Positions 7,525-16,066 of a DNA stretch of 58,733 bases are shown here, piece by piece. Numbering within the stretch: position 1 is the first letter of the stretch; every line of letters starts with the position of its first letter. A program made the position numbers and the translations under genes. The notes below the pieces were generated by a model. The model had not been told where the DNA came from and did not search any database. It was given only the letters and a program-made list of their open reading frames with translations. This DNA comes from an uncultured Eubacteriales bacterium (GTDB taxonomy: Bacteria > Bacillota > Clostridia > Peptostreptococcales > Anaerovoracaceae), in assembly GCA_902796965.1 (NCBI GenBank), contig CADBRA010000062.1, forward strand, positions 1-58,733, written 5' to 3'.

Positions 7525-9369
7525 TCACATTTCTCTGCGCAGGCGTGCCTGTGCGGCTCTGCTCTTGGCGCGGTCCTGTTTGCCGAGTATCGACTTTCTT
7601 ATGCGCAGGCTCTTTGGCGTGATTTCAAGAAGCTCGTCGTCCGCGAGGAATTCTATGCACTGCTCGAGCGACATCTGTCTCGGCGGAACGAGCCTGAGTG
7701 CTTCTTCGCTTCCGGCCGCACGCATATTTGTGAGATTCTTTTTTTTGCAGACATTTACGTCGATGTCGCCGGCTTTTGGTGAAACGCCGACTACCATGCC
7801 TTCGTAAACCTCAACGCCCGGTGTAACGAAGAGCTGTCCTCTGTCCTGAGCGTTGAAAAGTCCGTAAGCCGCGCATTCGCCCGTCTCAAAAGCGACGAGG
7901 CTGCCGTTTGAGCGGCGCGCGATGTCGCCCTTAAACGGTGCGTAGCATTCAAATGTCGAGGCCATGATTCCCTCGCCTCTCGTGTCTGTCATGAATTCAT
8001 TTCTGTATCCGAAAAGTCCGCGTGAAGGCACGAGGAATTCGAGTTTCATGCGGTTTCCGACCGGCGTCATCTGGATCATATCGGCTTTTCTCTGGCCGAG
8101 CTTTTCGATGACAGCGCCGACTGAGCTCTCAGGGACGTCTGCCACCAGGCGCTCCACCGGCTCTTCGAGGACTCCGTCCACAACTCTTGTGAGAACGCGC
8201 GGAGGTGAAACGGCGAATTCGTAACCTTCTCTGCGCATAGTCTCCATAAGGATCGAAAGGTGCATTTCGCCTCTTCCGGCTACGATGAACGCATCTGTCG
8301 TGTCTGTCTCGCTGACTCTGAGCGAAACATCCTTTAATGTCTCGAGTTCGAGTCTGTCGCGCAGGTTTCTCGACGTTACGTATTTGCCTTCTCTGCCGGC
8401 AAACGGCGAATCGTTAACGCAGAATGTCATCTCGACCGTAGGTTCCGAGATCTTCACGAAATGAAGAGGTTCTACGTGTTCAGGATCGCAGATCGTGTCT
8501 CCGATCGTGATGTCGCTTATGCCCGAAAGCGCGATTATGTTGCCTGCGCTCGCTTCTTTGACCGGAACTCTGTTTAAGCCGTCAAATTCGTAGATGGCCG
8601 TCGCTTTTGCTTTCTTTGACGCGCCCTGATCCTCGCTGTGGTAGTTGCATACTGCGATCTCCTGATTCTGGCTGAGCGTTCCTCTCTCGATTCTGCCGAT
8701 TGCGATTCTGCCTACGAACTCGTTGTAGTCGAGCGATGATACGAGCATCTGAAACGGCTGGTCTGTGTCGGCTTCCGGCGCCGGAATGTAGTCGAGAATT
8801 GTGTCGAACAGCGGCTTGAGATCTGTTCCCGGTTGATCTGCATCCTTTGACGCGATTCCGTCTCTCGCAGAGCAGTAAAGAATAGGCGAGTCGAGCTGCT
8901 CTTCTGTCGCGTTGAGGTCCATGAAGAGCTCGAGTACCTCGTCGACTACGGCGTCTATGCGCCTGTCAGGCCTGTCGATCTTGTTTATCACTATTATGAC
9001 TCTGTGGCCGAGCTCGAGCGCCTTGGAGAGCACGAACCTCGTCTGAGGCATCGGGCCCTCGGCTGCGTCGACCAGCAGAATAACTCCGTTTACCATCTTG
9101 AGGATACGCTCGACTTCGCCGCCGAAGTCAGCGTGTCCCGGAGTGTCTACGATGTTGATCTTTACGCCGTTATATGTAACCGCTGTGTTTTTTGCGAGTA
9201 TCGTAATGCCGCGCTCACGCTCGAGATCATTTGAGTCCATGACTCTTTCCACGACCTGCTGATTTTCGCGGTAGACGCCGCTCTGCTTCAGCATTTCGTC
9301 TACCAGTGTCGTCTTGCCGTGATCTACATGGGCGATGATCGCAACATTTCTGAGTTTTTCATTAACCAA
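7525..9369 (-). CDS. typA: translational GTPase TypA/BipA
   Basis: 614 residues, full length. TypA is a ribosome-binding GTPase involved in 50S assembly and adaptation to stress and cold. G1 motif AHVDHGKTT (residues 13-21), switch [16 protein letters not shown], and G4 NKIDRPDRR are all present; the C-terminal half has the EF-G-like domains III and V and the TypA-specific C-terminal domain ([23 protein letters not shown]). The start is a TTG at 9369, nine bases after a GGGAG site; no better ATG exists upstream. Next to it, divergently, is a cold shock gene; BipA is also a cold-linked function, but that neighbourhood may be chance. Confidence 0.96.
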   Translation of the reverse strand: MVNEKLRNVAIIAHVDHGKTTLVDEMLKQSGVYRENQQVVERVMDSNDLERERGITILAKNTAVTYNGVKINIVDTPGHADFGGEVERILKMVNGVILLVDAAEGPMPQTRFVLSKALELGHRVIIVINKIDRPDRRIDAVVDEVLELFMDLNATEEQLDSPILYCSARDGIASKDADQPGTDLKPLFDTILDYIPAPEADTDQPFQMLVSSLDYNEFVGRIAIGRIERGTLSQNQEIAVCNYHSEDQGASKKAKATAIYEFDGLNRVPVKEASAGNIIALSGISDITIGDTICDPEHVEPLHFVKISEPTVEMTFCVNDSPFAGREGKYVTSRNLRDRLELETLKDVSLRVSETDTTDAFIVAGRGEMHLSILMETMRREGYEFAVSPPRVLTRVVDGVLEEPVERLVADVPESSVGAVIEKLGQRKADMIQMTPVGNRMKLEFLVPSRGLFGYRNEFMTDTRGEGIMASTFECYAPFKGDIARRSNGSLVAFETGECAAYGLFNAQDRGQLFVTPGVEVYEGMVVGVSPKAGDIDVNVCKKKNLTNMRAAGSEEALRLVPPRQMSLEQCIEFLADDELLEITPKSLRIRKSILGKQDRAKSRAAQARLRREM

Positions 9370-9541
9370 TGTTCCGTTCTCCCTGACATCCGTCCGGATA
9401 GTATACAGATAGTATATATATGACGGACTTTAACCTGATTTAATCACTGTTGTTCTTTTAATTATACAGCTTATTATTATACATCTAAATCGATGCCAGT
9501 TCAATATTTCTTCAGACGTGCGGCCCGGCGCGAAGCCGGCT

Positions 9542-9556
9542 GTCCGCGGAGCGGAC
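9542..9556 (+). repeat. GGA-loop hairpin repeat, copy 4
   Basis: GTCCGC-GGA-GCGGAC; compared with copies 1 and 3 one stem pair has changed on both sides (A-T to C-G). Preceded by CCCGGCGCGAAGCCGGC. In the typA/csp divergent region, which otherwise holds only the csp promoter and AT-rich sequence. Confidence 0.8.
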
Positions 9557-9717
9557 GTTATATAACGGCCTTAGAAAATGATAAAAAGCTTTGATTTGAC
9601 AGGCGCTGATTGATGAGCTGTCTGTCCTGCGGTTCTAAAAACATTTGTTTTTCAACATTTTATATCACTGCTTATTAAATTTGAGGAAAAATTAATTTAT
9701 GGAATTATCTGAAGTCA

Positions 9718-9747
9718 TTGACAGGCTTTCATAGCCCGTTATATACT
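9718..9747 (+). promoter_or_regulatory. promoter of cold shock gene
   Basis: TTGACA (9718-9723), 18-base spacer, TATACT (9742-9747). The predicted leader is about 105 bases and AT-rich, as in cold-shock mRNAs whose leaders refold with temperature. Confidence 0.75.
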
Positions 9748-9860
9748 TGTTAAATCGTAATTAAGTTGAACCGATTTATGTGCTCGTTTGAATTGTTTAA
9801 CTATTATGAGTGGATATGTGCGACTATATTAGTGTATGGAAAAATTCCTGGGAGGATTCA

Positions 9861-10076
9861 ATGAAGAACGGAACAGTAAAATGGTTCAATCCTGACAAAG
9901 GTTATGGCTTTATCGCTGACGACGAAGGCGGAGATGATGTTTTTGTACATTTCTCGGCTATAATCGCAGACGGATTCAGAACTCTGAACGAAGGCCAGAA
10001 AGTAACATTCGAGACTGAACCAGATCCTAAAAACACTGATAAACTCAGAGCTGTAAATGTCAAGGTTGTTGAATAA
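9861..10076 (+). CDS. cold shock protein, CspA family
   Basis: 71 residues, a single CSD/OB-fold domain. RNP1 (KGYGFIA) and RNP2 (VFVHFS) motifs that bind single-stranded RNA and DNA are intact. The protein acts as an RNA chaperone that melts secondary structure. The start at 9861 follows GGAGGA by five bases and gives the canonical [10 protein letters not shown] beginning; a longer frame from 9810 is not supported. It ends before a shared terminator at 10125-10157. The loop between RNP1 and RNP2 is slightly acidic (DDEGGDD). Confidence 0.96.
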   Translation: MKNGTVKWFNPDKGYGFIADDEGGDDVFVHFSAIIADGFRTLNEGQKVTFETEPDPKNTDKLRAVNVKVVE

Positions 10077-10124
10077 GATAAGCAATTATCGTGTTCCAAT
10101 ATTAAATCGGCATTACAAACAAAA

Positions 10125-10157
10125 ACCGGCGGAGAATTATTCTCCGCCGGTTTTTAT
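10125..10157. terminator. bidirectional terminator between csp and pepD
   Basis: ACCGGCGGAGAA and TTCTCCGCCGGT arms, A-run before and T-run after; serves the convergent csp (+) and pepD (-). Confidence 0.9.
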
Positions 10158-10205
10158 TTCTCCGTGTTACCAGCACTGCGAACATACGCGATCTGCTAAA
10201 TTTTT

Positions 10206-11777
10206 TTACCGCTGCGGTCTCTTTTTCATATCCGCCACGCGGGCCGTCAGATTGAGCAGCGTATTCGCGAACGGTGCGATCGTCTCTATGTCACAGCGTT
10301 CATTCACAGTGTGCGGATCATGCACATTCATGCCGCTGCTCACCATATACATCTTCGGGTTGTCGCCGTAAAAAACAGAAGGTTCAATGCCGATATGCAC
10401 AGCATACGGCTCGCCCTTTTCGCCCGTTGCTTCCTCGTATGCGGCGAGCGCAGCATCGAGCAGCGGGTTCCTGCCGTCAAACTCCCACGAGCCGTACTCG
10501 TCGACTACGATCAGATTGAATCCTGTTTTTTCTGCGGCATCGGCGTGCTCTTTTATGACAGCATCATGAGCTTTTCTGTCTATGCTCCGCTCAAAGAACA
10601 TCACGTGCGCTGTTTCTCTGTCAGGCGCAGCCCAGATGCGTCCCAGGTTGCACGATGTGTCTACTATATCCTTGAAATGTTCCATGTATTTTACAACGCC
10701 GACAGTTGTGCTGTTCACGAAATCGAGTATTCCGTCCCTTATGGTTCTGCTGACTGCGAGCTCCGGCACAGGCACTTCCAAAATCTCAAAATCGCCTTCA
10801 TCATCGGTGGCATCCGCCTTGGCAGCGGCCAGAGTCATGCGTGCCACATCTCTGACAAGCTCCTCCTGACCCTTTTCAAACACAATGACGGCGTCCGCCG
10901 ACGAAGGAATGACGTTATGAGCCATGCCGCTGTCGAGTGAACAGAGCGCGTAATCGACGCCTGCGTCGCGTATGTCAGCGAGCAGCCTGCAGATGAATGC
11001 CGCTCCGTTTATTCTCTTTTTGTTGATATCGAAACCCGAATGACCTCCGAGCAGACCTCTGATCCTTATTTCAAACGCGGATGCGGCTCCTGTGTCAGCT
11101 CCGCTGACTATCCGGCCTGTCGGCACGGATTCAGAAGCGCGCTCAAATACCTCGCGCCTGCCGCCCGCGCTAGCAGTTATGAACCTGCCGGCTGTAAATC
11201 CGTCGATATTGACCAAAAAGTCAACGTCGTCGAACAGAGATTTGCGCGTGCTCTCGGCTCCGTGAAGTCCCTGTTCCTCGCGGACCGTCATGAGGACCTT
11301 GAGCGGTCCGTGCTTTGCAGCTCTGATACCGCCGTCTGCAGCTCTGTCAAAAAGCCACAGCACTGCGGCAAGGCCGATTCCATCGTCTGCTCCGAGCGAT
11401 GAGCGGCCTGATGTGTGAAGAATCGGCGTCCCGTCGATGTCTCTGCCGGCGAGCAGCTCTATCGAATCTGTGAGCGGATCGTATCCGCTGCCGTCTCCGA
11501 CCGCGCACACCATATCGAGATGTCCCTGAAACATCAGGAGCGGAGCATTTTCGTATCCCTGGGAAGCCGGCAGATACGCCGAAACGTTGCCGGAGGCATC
11601 GGTGCGCGCTGTGCATCCCGCACTTTCGAGGAATGTGCGCAGTCTGTCCGCAAGCGCTTTTTCGTGCCCCGAGCTGTGCGGTATGGAGCAGATTTCATCA
11701 AAGTGGGCTGTCACGCCCTTTGTGACGGGTTCTTCCAGCAGTTTACGTATTGCTTCATCGTTGTTTTCTATTATCAT
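10206..11777 (-). CDS. pepD: aminoacyl-histidine dipeptidase (Xaa-His dipeptidase), M20 family
   Basis: 523 residues from the ATG at 11777. It hydrolyses dipeptides such as carnosine and other Xaa-His and is a cytoplasmic zinc enzyme. Metal ligands and catalytic residues of peptidase family M20 are visible: QGHLDMV (about residue 75), LGADDGIG (about 115), REEQGLHGAE, and the C-terminal HTVNERCD. The GGHSG motif belongs to the lid/dimerisation domain. The ribosome site is only AAAGAAAAG; a GTG seven codons upstream is an alternative start. With putP and several aminotransferases in the window it fits peptide and amino acid use. Upstream lies the DUF1292 gene with its own terminator, so pepD is probably separately transcribed. 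Confidence 0.93.
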   Translation of the reverse strand: MIIENNDEAIRKLLEEPVTKGVTAHFDEICSIPHSSGHEKALADRLRTFLESAGCTARTDASGNVSAYLPASQGYENAPLLMFQGHLDMVCAVGDGSGYDPLTDSIELLAGRDIDGTPILHTSGRSSLGADDGIGLAAVLWLFDRAADGGIRAAKHGPLKVLMTVREEQGLHGAESTRKSLFDDVDFLVNIDGFTAGRFITASAGGRREVFERASESVPTGRIVSGADTGAASAFEIRIRGLLGGHSGFDINKKRINGAAFICRLLADIRDAGVDYALCSLDSGMAHNVIPSSADAVIVFEKGQEELVRDVARMTLAAAKADATDDEGDFEILEVPVPELAVSRTIRDGILDFVNSTTVGVVKYMEHFKDIVDTSCNLGRIWAAPDRETAHVMFFERSIDRKAHDAVIKEHADAAEKTGFNLIVVDEYGSWEFDGRNPLLDAALAAYEEATGEKGEPYAVHIGIEPSVFYGDNPKMYMVSSGMNVHDPHTVNERCDIETIAPFANTLLNLTARVADMKKRPQR

Positions 11778-11867
11778 TTTTCTTTTCTTTCTGGTCACGC
11801 GCCTAAGCGTTTGACCGCATGCAGTCCGCCGGGCAGGCCGGCTGACGTTTTCCGTTCTGCAGCAACT

Positions 11868-11896
11868 AAAAAAAAGACGGAGATAGGTTATCTCCG
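11868..11896 (-). terminator. terminator of DUF1292 gene
   Basis: CGGAGATA-N3-TATCTCCG followed on the minus strand by CTTTTTTTTTAG, 26 bases past the DUF1292 stop. Confidence 0.85.
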
Positions 11897-11921
11897 CCCG
11901 TGATTTTCCAGGTGTAAATTT

Positions 11922-12206
11922 TTATTCGACAGCCATCTTGTCAAACTCAGCGGCCACTCTCTCGAATTCCTCGTCATCCTCGATGTCTGTGATGTCGAAC
12001 TCGTCATCGCTGATGTCTCTGTAGCCGTAAAGATATACTTCGCCGCTTCCGTCATCAGGGAGCAGAGCGATGTATTCTTTGCCGTCGCATTCGAAAACGC
12101 CGAGGATCTCGCACTCTACTTCTTCGTTATCGTCGAACTGCAGAGTAACAAAATCTGCTTCTTCATCTTCAGGCAGCTGCGTTTTCTTTTTCTTGTCGTC
12201 TGCCAT
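11922..12206 (-). CDS. DUF1292 domain protein (YrzB-like)
   Basis: 94 residues, strongly acidic (many Asp/Glu). The conserved core VTLQFDDNEEVECEILGVFECDGKEY is characteristic of DUF1292, small Bacillota proteins often encoded near alanyl-tRNA synthetase and the Holliday resolvase gene; their function is unknown. Here it stands alone, upstream of pepD, with an AGGAGAAAG ribosome site. N-terminal KKKKTQ is a short basic stretch. Cytoplasmic; no signal or membrane segment. Confidence 0.85.
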   Translation of the reverse strand: MADDKKKKTQLPEDEEADFVTLQFDDNEEVECEILGVFECDGKEYIALLPDDGSGEVYLYGYRDISDDEFDITDIEDDEEFERVAAEFDKMAVE

Positions 12207-12343
12207 GGCTTTCTCCTTTCAGTCTTGTCAGTCGATCATAACACATATAGTTAACTGAATGAACTGATTATACATGAAAGATGCGCGCCGGGTCAACGGG
12301 CGCGGTCTAGTTTTTGCAAATGCGCCGGCAGCCGGAGGCTATA

Positions 12344-12358
12344 TGCGCGGAGCGCTCG
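12344..12358 (+). repeat. GGA-loop hairpin repeat, copy 5 (GCGCTCG type)
   Basis: TGCGCGGAGCGCTCG; stem reduced to GCGC-GGA-GCGC. Between uvrC and DUF1292, followed 40 bases on by another palindrome ATGCTCCGGAGCAT. Confidence 0.55.
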
Positions 12359-12434
12359 TGTGCGACGGCAGGTCAGCGGTTTGCAGGCGGAGGCCGGTCA
12401 TGCTCCGGAGCATTTATTTTGTTGTAAATGTCTG

Positions 12435-14291
12435 TCATCCGAGTTCCGACAGGAATTTATGAAGTTCTTCGGCCGCCGGCATGTTCATTCCGTCTACAGC
12501 TGCCAGCTCGCCGACATCAGCAGCTTTCATCTTGTCGATTGAACCGAATTTCTTAAGCAGGGCGTTTTTTCTCACCTCGCCGATGCCCGGCACTTCGTCG
12601 AGCACTGACTTTTTCATAGATCTGTTTCTTATGTTGTGGTGATAGTCGATCGCGAATCTGTGAACTTCGTCCTGAATCGCCGTAACGTAGCGGAACAGAA
12701 CCGGGCGCTGCCTGAGATCGATCTCCTCTTCATCGACGATAAGTCCTCTCGTGCGGTGTCTGTCATCCTTGACCATGCCTGCTACGGTGATGTCCTCGCC
12801 CATCGCGTCAAGCACTTCTTTTACGGCGTGCACGTGGCCGAGTCCGCCGTCCACGAATATTATGTCAGGACGTTTAGTGAAGCCCGGATCGCCCTTTTCT
12901 GCGCGTCTGAAGCGGCGGTATATGACTTCCTGCATGCTCGAGTAGTCGTCGGCGCCTTCAACTGTTCTTATCTTGAATTTTCTGTAGCTGCGGCGCTGCG
13001 GTTTTCCGTCCTCGAACACGACCATTCCTCCGACGGAATCGACACCGTTTATATTCGATATATCGTATGATTCTATGCGCCACTTAACAGGAACTTCGTT
13101 TCCTTCTTCGTCTTTTTCGGTGCGCCTGCCGAACACTGACTGCAGTTCCTCGCTGACTATGTTTCTGCGCTCCTCGCGCTGTGTCTCCCGTTCGTCGAGC
13201 ATCACGAGCATCTCCAGCACATCGCGGCGCGTCATTTCAAGCAGCCTGCGCTTATCGCCCTTCTGAGGAACATAGACTCTGACATGCGCGTTCCTCATGC
13301 CCGTCAGCCATTTTTCAAGCACTGCCGCGTCCGGCAGCTCAGTCTCTGTGATGATCTCCTTAGGGATCATCATGTCGGGCGTGTAATACTGCTTCATAAA
13401 CGCCTCGATCACTTCGGCTCGGTCCTCGCCCTCTGATGAATCCATATGGAAGCTGTCGCGCCCCGACAGCTTGCCGTTTCTGACGTAGAAAAGCACGATA
13501 TGTGTGCCGTTCTTTCCTTTCGCGGTGTGGATTATGTCCATGTCCTGTTCGCCGCCGAGCACGACCTTCTGCTTTTCGCCGATCGCCTTTACCGCTCTGA
13601 TCTTGTCGCGGTATTCTGCAGCGCGCTCGAAATTCAGCTCGCGGCTGCAGTCCTGCATGCGCTCTGTCAGCATATCGATCATCTTTTTGTTGTGTCCCTT
13701 GAGGAAATACAGCACGTCGTCAATCGTCTTCCTGTACTCATCTTTGCTGACATTTCCCGTGCATATGCCGCGGCACTGCTCTATGTGGTAGTTCAGGCAC
13801 GGGCGGAAATTATCCGGAAACGATCTCGCGGAGCACCGCTTAAGCCTGTACTCGGAGTTTATGAGGTCTATCGTCTCGTTCACGGCGCCCACGTCGCTGT
13901 AAGGCCCGAAATACTCTGCTCCGTCGTCTATTACTCTGCGCGTTTTGAGCACCCGCGGATAGTCCTCTCCGAGCGTGACTTTTATGTAAGGGTACGTCTT
14001 GTCGTCGCGCAGGAGCACATTGTACTTCGGTCTGTATTTCTTTATGAGGTTGCACTCCAGTATAAGCGCTTCATACTCAGAATCGGTCGTGATGTACTCG
14101 AATTCCTCGATGTTGGCGACCATCGCGCGCACTTTCGCCGGCATGTTCGTCTGTGATCTGAAGTACTGCGTCACCCTGTTTTTCAGGTTCACAGCCTTTC
14201 CGACATATATGACGTGGCCGAGTTTGTCGCGGTGCAGATAAACGCCCGGCTTGTCCGGCAGCCTTTTGATGTTTTTTTCAATGTCAAACAT
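12435..14291 (-). CDS. uvrC: excinuclease ABC subunit C
   Basis: 618 residues. UvrC makes both incisions in UvrABC nucleotide excision repair. The GIY-YIG nuclease domain is residues 10-90 (GVYLH..GHVIYVGKA..LKNRV), a UVR motif for UvrB contact is near residues 205-240, the RNase H-like 3-prime-to-5-prime incision domain carries YDISNINGVDSVG and FVDGGLGHV, and tandem helix-hairpin-helix motifs end the protein (VPGIGEVRKNALLKKFG). The start at 14291 follows AGGTGAT; the frame is open further to 14465 but those residues do not belong to the family. A 16-base palindrome lies about 100 bases upstream (14392-14407). Confidence 0.96.
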   Translation of the reverse strand: MFDIEKNIKRLPDKPGVYLHRDKLGHVIYVGKAVNLKNRVTQYFRSQTNMPAKVRAMVANIEEFEYITTDSEYEALILECNLIKKYRPKYNVLLRDDKTYPYIKVTLGEDYPRVLKTRRVIDDGAEYFGPYSDVGAVNETIDLINSEYRLKRCSARSFPDNFRPCLNYHIEQCRGICTGNVSKDEYRKTIDDVLYFLKGHNKKMIDMLTERMQDCSRELNFERAAEYRDKIRAVKAIGEKQKVVLGGEQDMDIIHTAKGKNGTHIVLFYVRNGKLSGRDSFHMDSSEGEDRAEVIEAFMKQYYTPDMMIPKEIITETELPDAAVLEKWLTGMRNAHVRVYVPQKGDKRRLLEMTRRDVLEMLVMLDERETQREERRNIVSEELQSVFGRRTEKDEEGNEVPVKWRIESYDISNINGVDSVGGMVVFEDGKPQRRSYRKFKIRTVEGADDYSSMQEVIYRRFRRAEKGDPGFTKRPDIIFVDGGLGHVHAVKEVLDAMGEDITVAGMVKDDRHRTRGLIVDEEEIDLRQRPVLFRYVTAIQDEVHRFAIDYHHNIRNRSMKKSVLDEVPGIGEVRKNALLKKFGSIDKMKAADVGELAAVDGMNMPAAEELHKFLSELG

Positions 14292-14391
14292 AAAGATCAC
14301 CTGTTTCGATGTCAACGTTTCTGTCGATTGCCGCTGGCATTTCCGGCGGATACAGACGGCTGCTCCGAATAAACTTTTTGCGCGCTCCGTC

Positions 14392-14407
14392 TCGCAATCG
14401 ATTGCGA
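14392..14407. promoter_or_regulatory. perfect 16-base palindrome upstream of uvrC
   Basis: TCGCAATCGATTGCGA, about 100 bases before the uvrC start, with TTTTT-type runs on both sides. It could be an operator; it is not the known Bacillus LexA box (CGAAC-N4-GTTCG), though the spacing is similar. Confidence 0.35.
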
Positions 14408-14551
14408 AAAAGCCATCCCGCCCGCGGAACCAATAGGCGCGCGCATGGCCCGGCTCAAAACGCAAGCCGAAAATTTTTCAAACAATGAGTCTGACCGGAG
14501 CATGCCGGCACGCCCTGCCCGGACTGCAACAGAAGAGTTTTCTCCGTCAAA

Positions 14552-15664
14552 TTAACGAGCCGCGTGCTCCTCCATTATTTCCTTAACCACACTGATAAAT
14601 GTTTCCATATCCTCAGGTGTGCCGATCGTGATTCTCAGGCGGCTGCTGATGCGCGGCTTGTCAAAGTATCTGACGAGTATGCCATTTTCGCGAAGCTCAG
14701 TGAAAAATTCCTTAGCCGACGCCGATTCCTCCGGCGGCTCTGCAAATATGAAATTCGATTTGGAATCTATGACGTCCCAGCCAAGTTTCGTCAGCTCCGC
14801 TGACACAGTGCCGCGCGTTTCCGCAATCTTCTTTCTCGTCTTGTCAAAATACTCCACGTCTTCGAACGCGGCGCACGCTGCGGCATTTCCAAGCCTGTCG
14901 AGCGTATATGAGTTGAACGTATTCTTTACCGTATCAAGTACATGTATGAGATCCTCGCAGCCGACAGCGAATCCGCATCTTATGCCGGCGAGCTGGCGCG
15001 ACTTCGACATAGTCTGGACGACCAGCAGATTTTTGTATCTGTTGACAAGACCGACTGCCGTCTCAGCTCCGAAGTCGACATACGCCTCGTCGACCACGAT
15101 CAGCTTGCTGCTGTCCGCCTCGAGGACTGACTTGATCTCGTCAAGCGATATAGCAGCTCCCGTCGGCGCGTTCGGGTTGCAGAGGAACATTCCTGCCACG
15201 TCGTCAGGCAGATTTTTTACTGCATCCTGGTCGAGCGTGAAGTCGTCCTTCAGCGGGATGCTGACGCACGGAACTTCGAAGAGCGATGCCACAACCGGGT
15301 AAAACGTATATGTGATATCGGGAAATGCCACCTTGCTTCCGCTGAAGAATGCCGGACAGATCAGCGCGAGTATCTCGTCGGAGCCGTTGCCGATGAAAAA
15401 GTTGTTTTTAGTGAGCGCATCGCTGCCCGTGAGGCCGAGGGCCTTGTTAAAGTACTCTGCAGCCGCTTCACGCGGCTTTTCCGCATCCGGGTCGGGATAG
15501 AGCCTCAAATTATCGATTTCATTCTCTATCGCCGCTTTGACTTTCGGCGATGGCGGATAAGGGTTTTCATTTGTATTGAGCTTGATGTATTTCTTGTCCT
15601 TTGGCTGTTCTCCCGGCACATACGGCACGAGCGAAGCTGCCAGTCTGCTGCTGAATTCAGTCAT
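14552..15664 (-). CDS. hisC: histidinol-phosphate aminotransferase
   Basis: 370 residues, fold-type I PLP enzyme. LNTNENPYPPSPKV near residue 28 is the N-terminal signature of HisC; VVDEAYVDFG holds the PLP-binding Asp/Tyr and QTMSKSRQLAGIRCGFA the Schiff-base Lys. It converts imidazole-acetol phosphate and glutamate to histidinol phosphate and 2-oxoglutarate. No other his genes are adjacent, so the assignment rests on sequence; related cobalamin (CobD) or aromatic aminotransferases are possible but lack this start. GAAAGG precedes the ATG. Confidence 0.85.
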   Translation of the reverse strand: MTEFSSRLAASLVPYVPGEQPKDKKYIKLNTNENPYPPSPKVKAAIENEIDNLRLYPDPDAEKPREAAAEYFNKALGLTGSDALTKNNFFIGNGSDEILALICPAFFSGSKVAFPDITYTFYPVVASLFEVPCVSIPLKDDFTLDQDAVKNLPDDVAGMFLCNPNAPTGAAISLDEIKSVLEADSSKLIVVDEAYVDFGAETAVGLVNRYKNLLVVQTMSKSRQLAGIRCGFAVGCEDLIHVLDTVKNTFNSYTLDRLGNAAACAAFEDVEYFDKTRKKIAETRGTVSAELTKLGWDVIDSKSNFIFAEPPEESASAKEFFTELRENGILVRYFDKPRISSRLRITIGTPEDMETFISVVKEIMEEHAAR

Positions 15665-16066
15665 TTGCTGCCTTTCGTAGTCTGCTGGTTTTAATTTCTA
15701 TTTCAAATTCAGATTTTAATTGAATTGCGGGCCGCGGTCAAGCAGGCGGATAATTACGGCGCAGGTTCTTTCATGGCCGGCGCCGCCAAACTGCTGCGCC
15801 GGTCCTTGTCAGCGGAGCTGACGCGGGACTTATGCAGCGAGGGGAGTGCCGCGCCTGACCGCATGCACTCCCCGTCTGCCTGACTTTAATCAAATTTATA
15901 ATTGTCTGTTTATGTTATGCTCAGGCTGATCACGTCAGAATGTATTTCCGGCGTCTCCGGCGCCGAATTCAGGATGACACGGCCCGCCCGCTGCAATTTA
16001 TGCTGCAGCCGGAGCCGCTCACCTTTCGCCTGAGGTCTGAAAACCTGTGTGCGCAGTGCAGACCCT
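15665..16066. other. intergenic region between hisC and the hydrogenase operon
   Basis: About 400 bases with no gene. It holds repeat copy 6, a GGCGCAG/CTGCGCC stem around 15755-15800, a GGGGAGTGC/GCACTCCCC hairpin at 15841-15873 and a CCGCTGCA/TGCAGCCGG hairpin at 15989-16015. None has a clear U-tract, so the end of the hydrogenase transcript is not obvious. Confidence 0.5.
15808..15822 (+). repeat. GGA-loop hairpin repeat, copy 6
   Basis: GTCAGC-GGA-GCTGAC, followed by GCG; preceded by a larger GC-rich stem. Confidence 0.75.
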
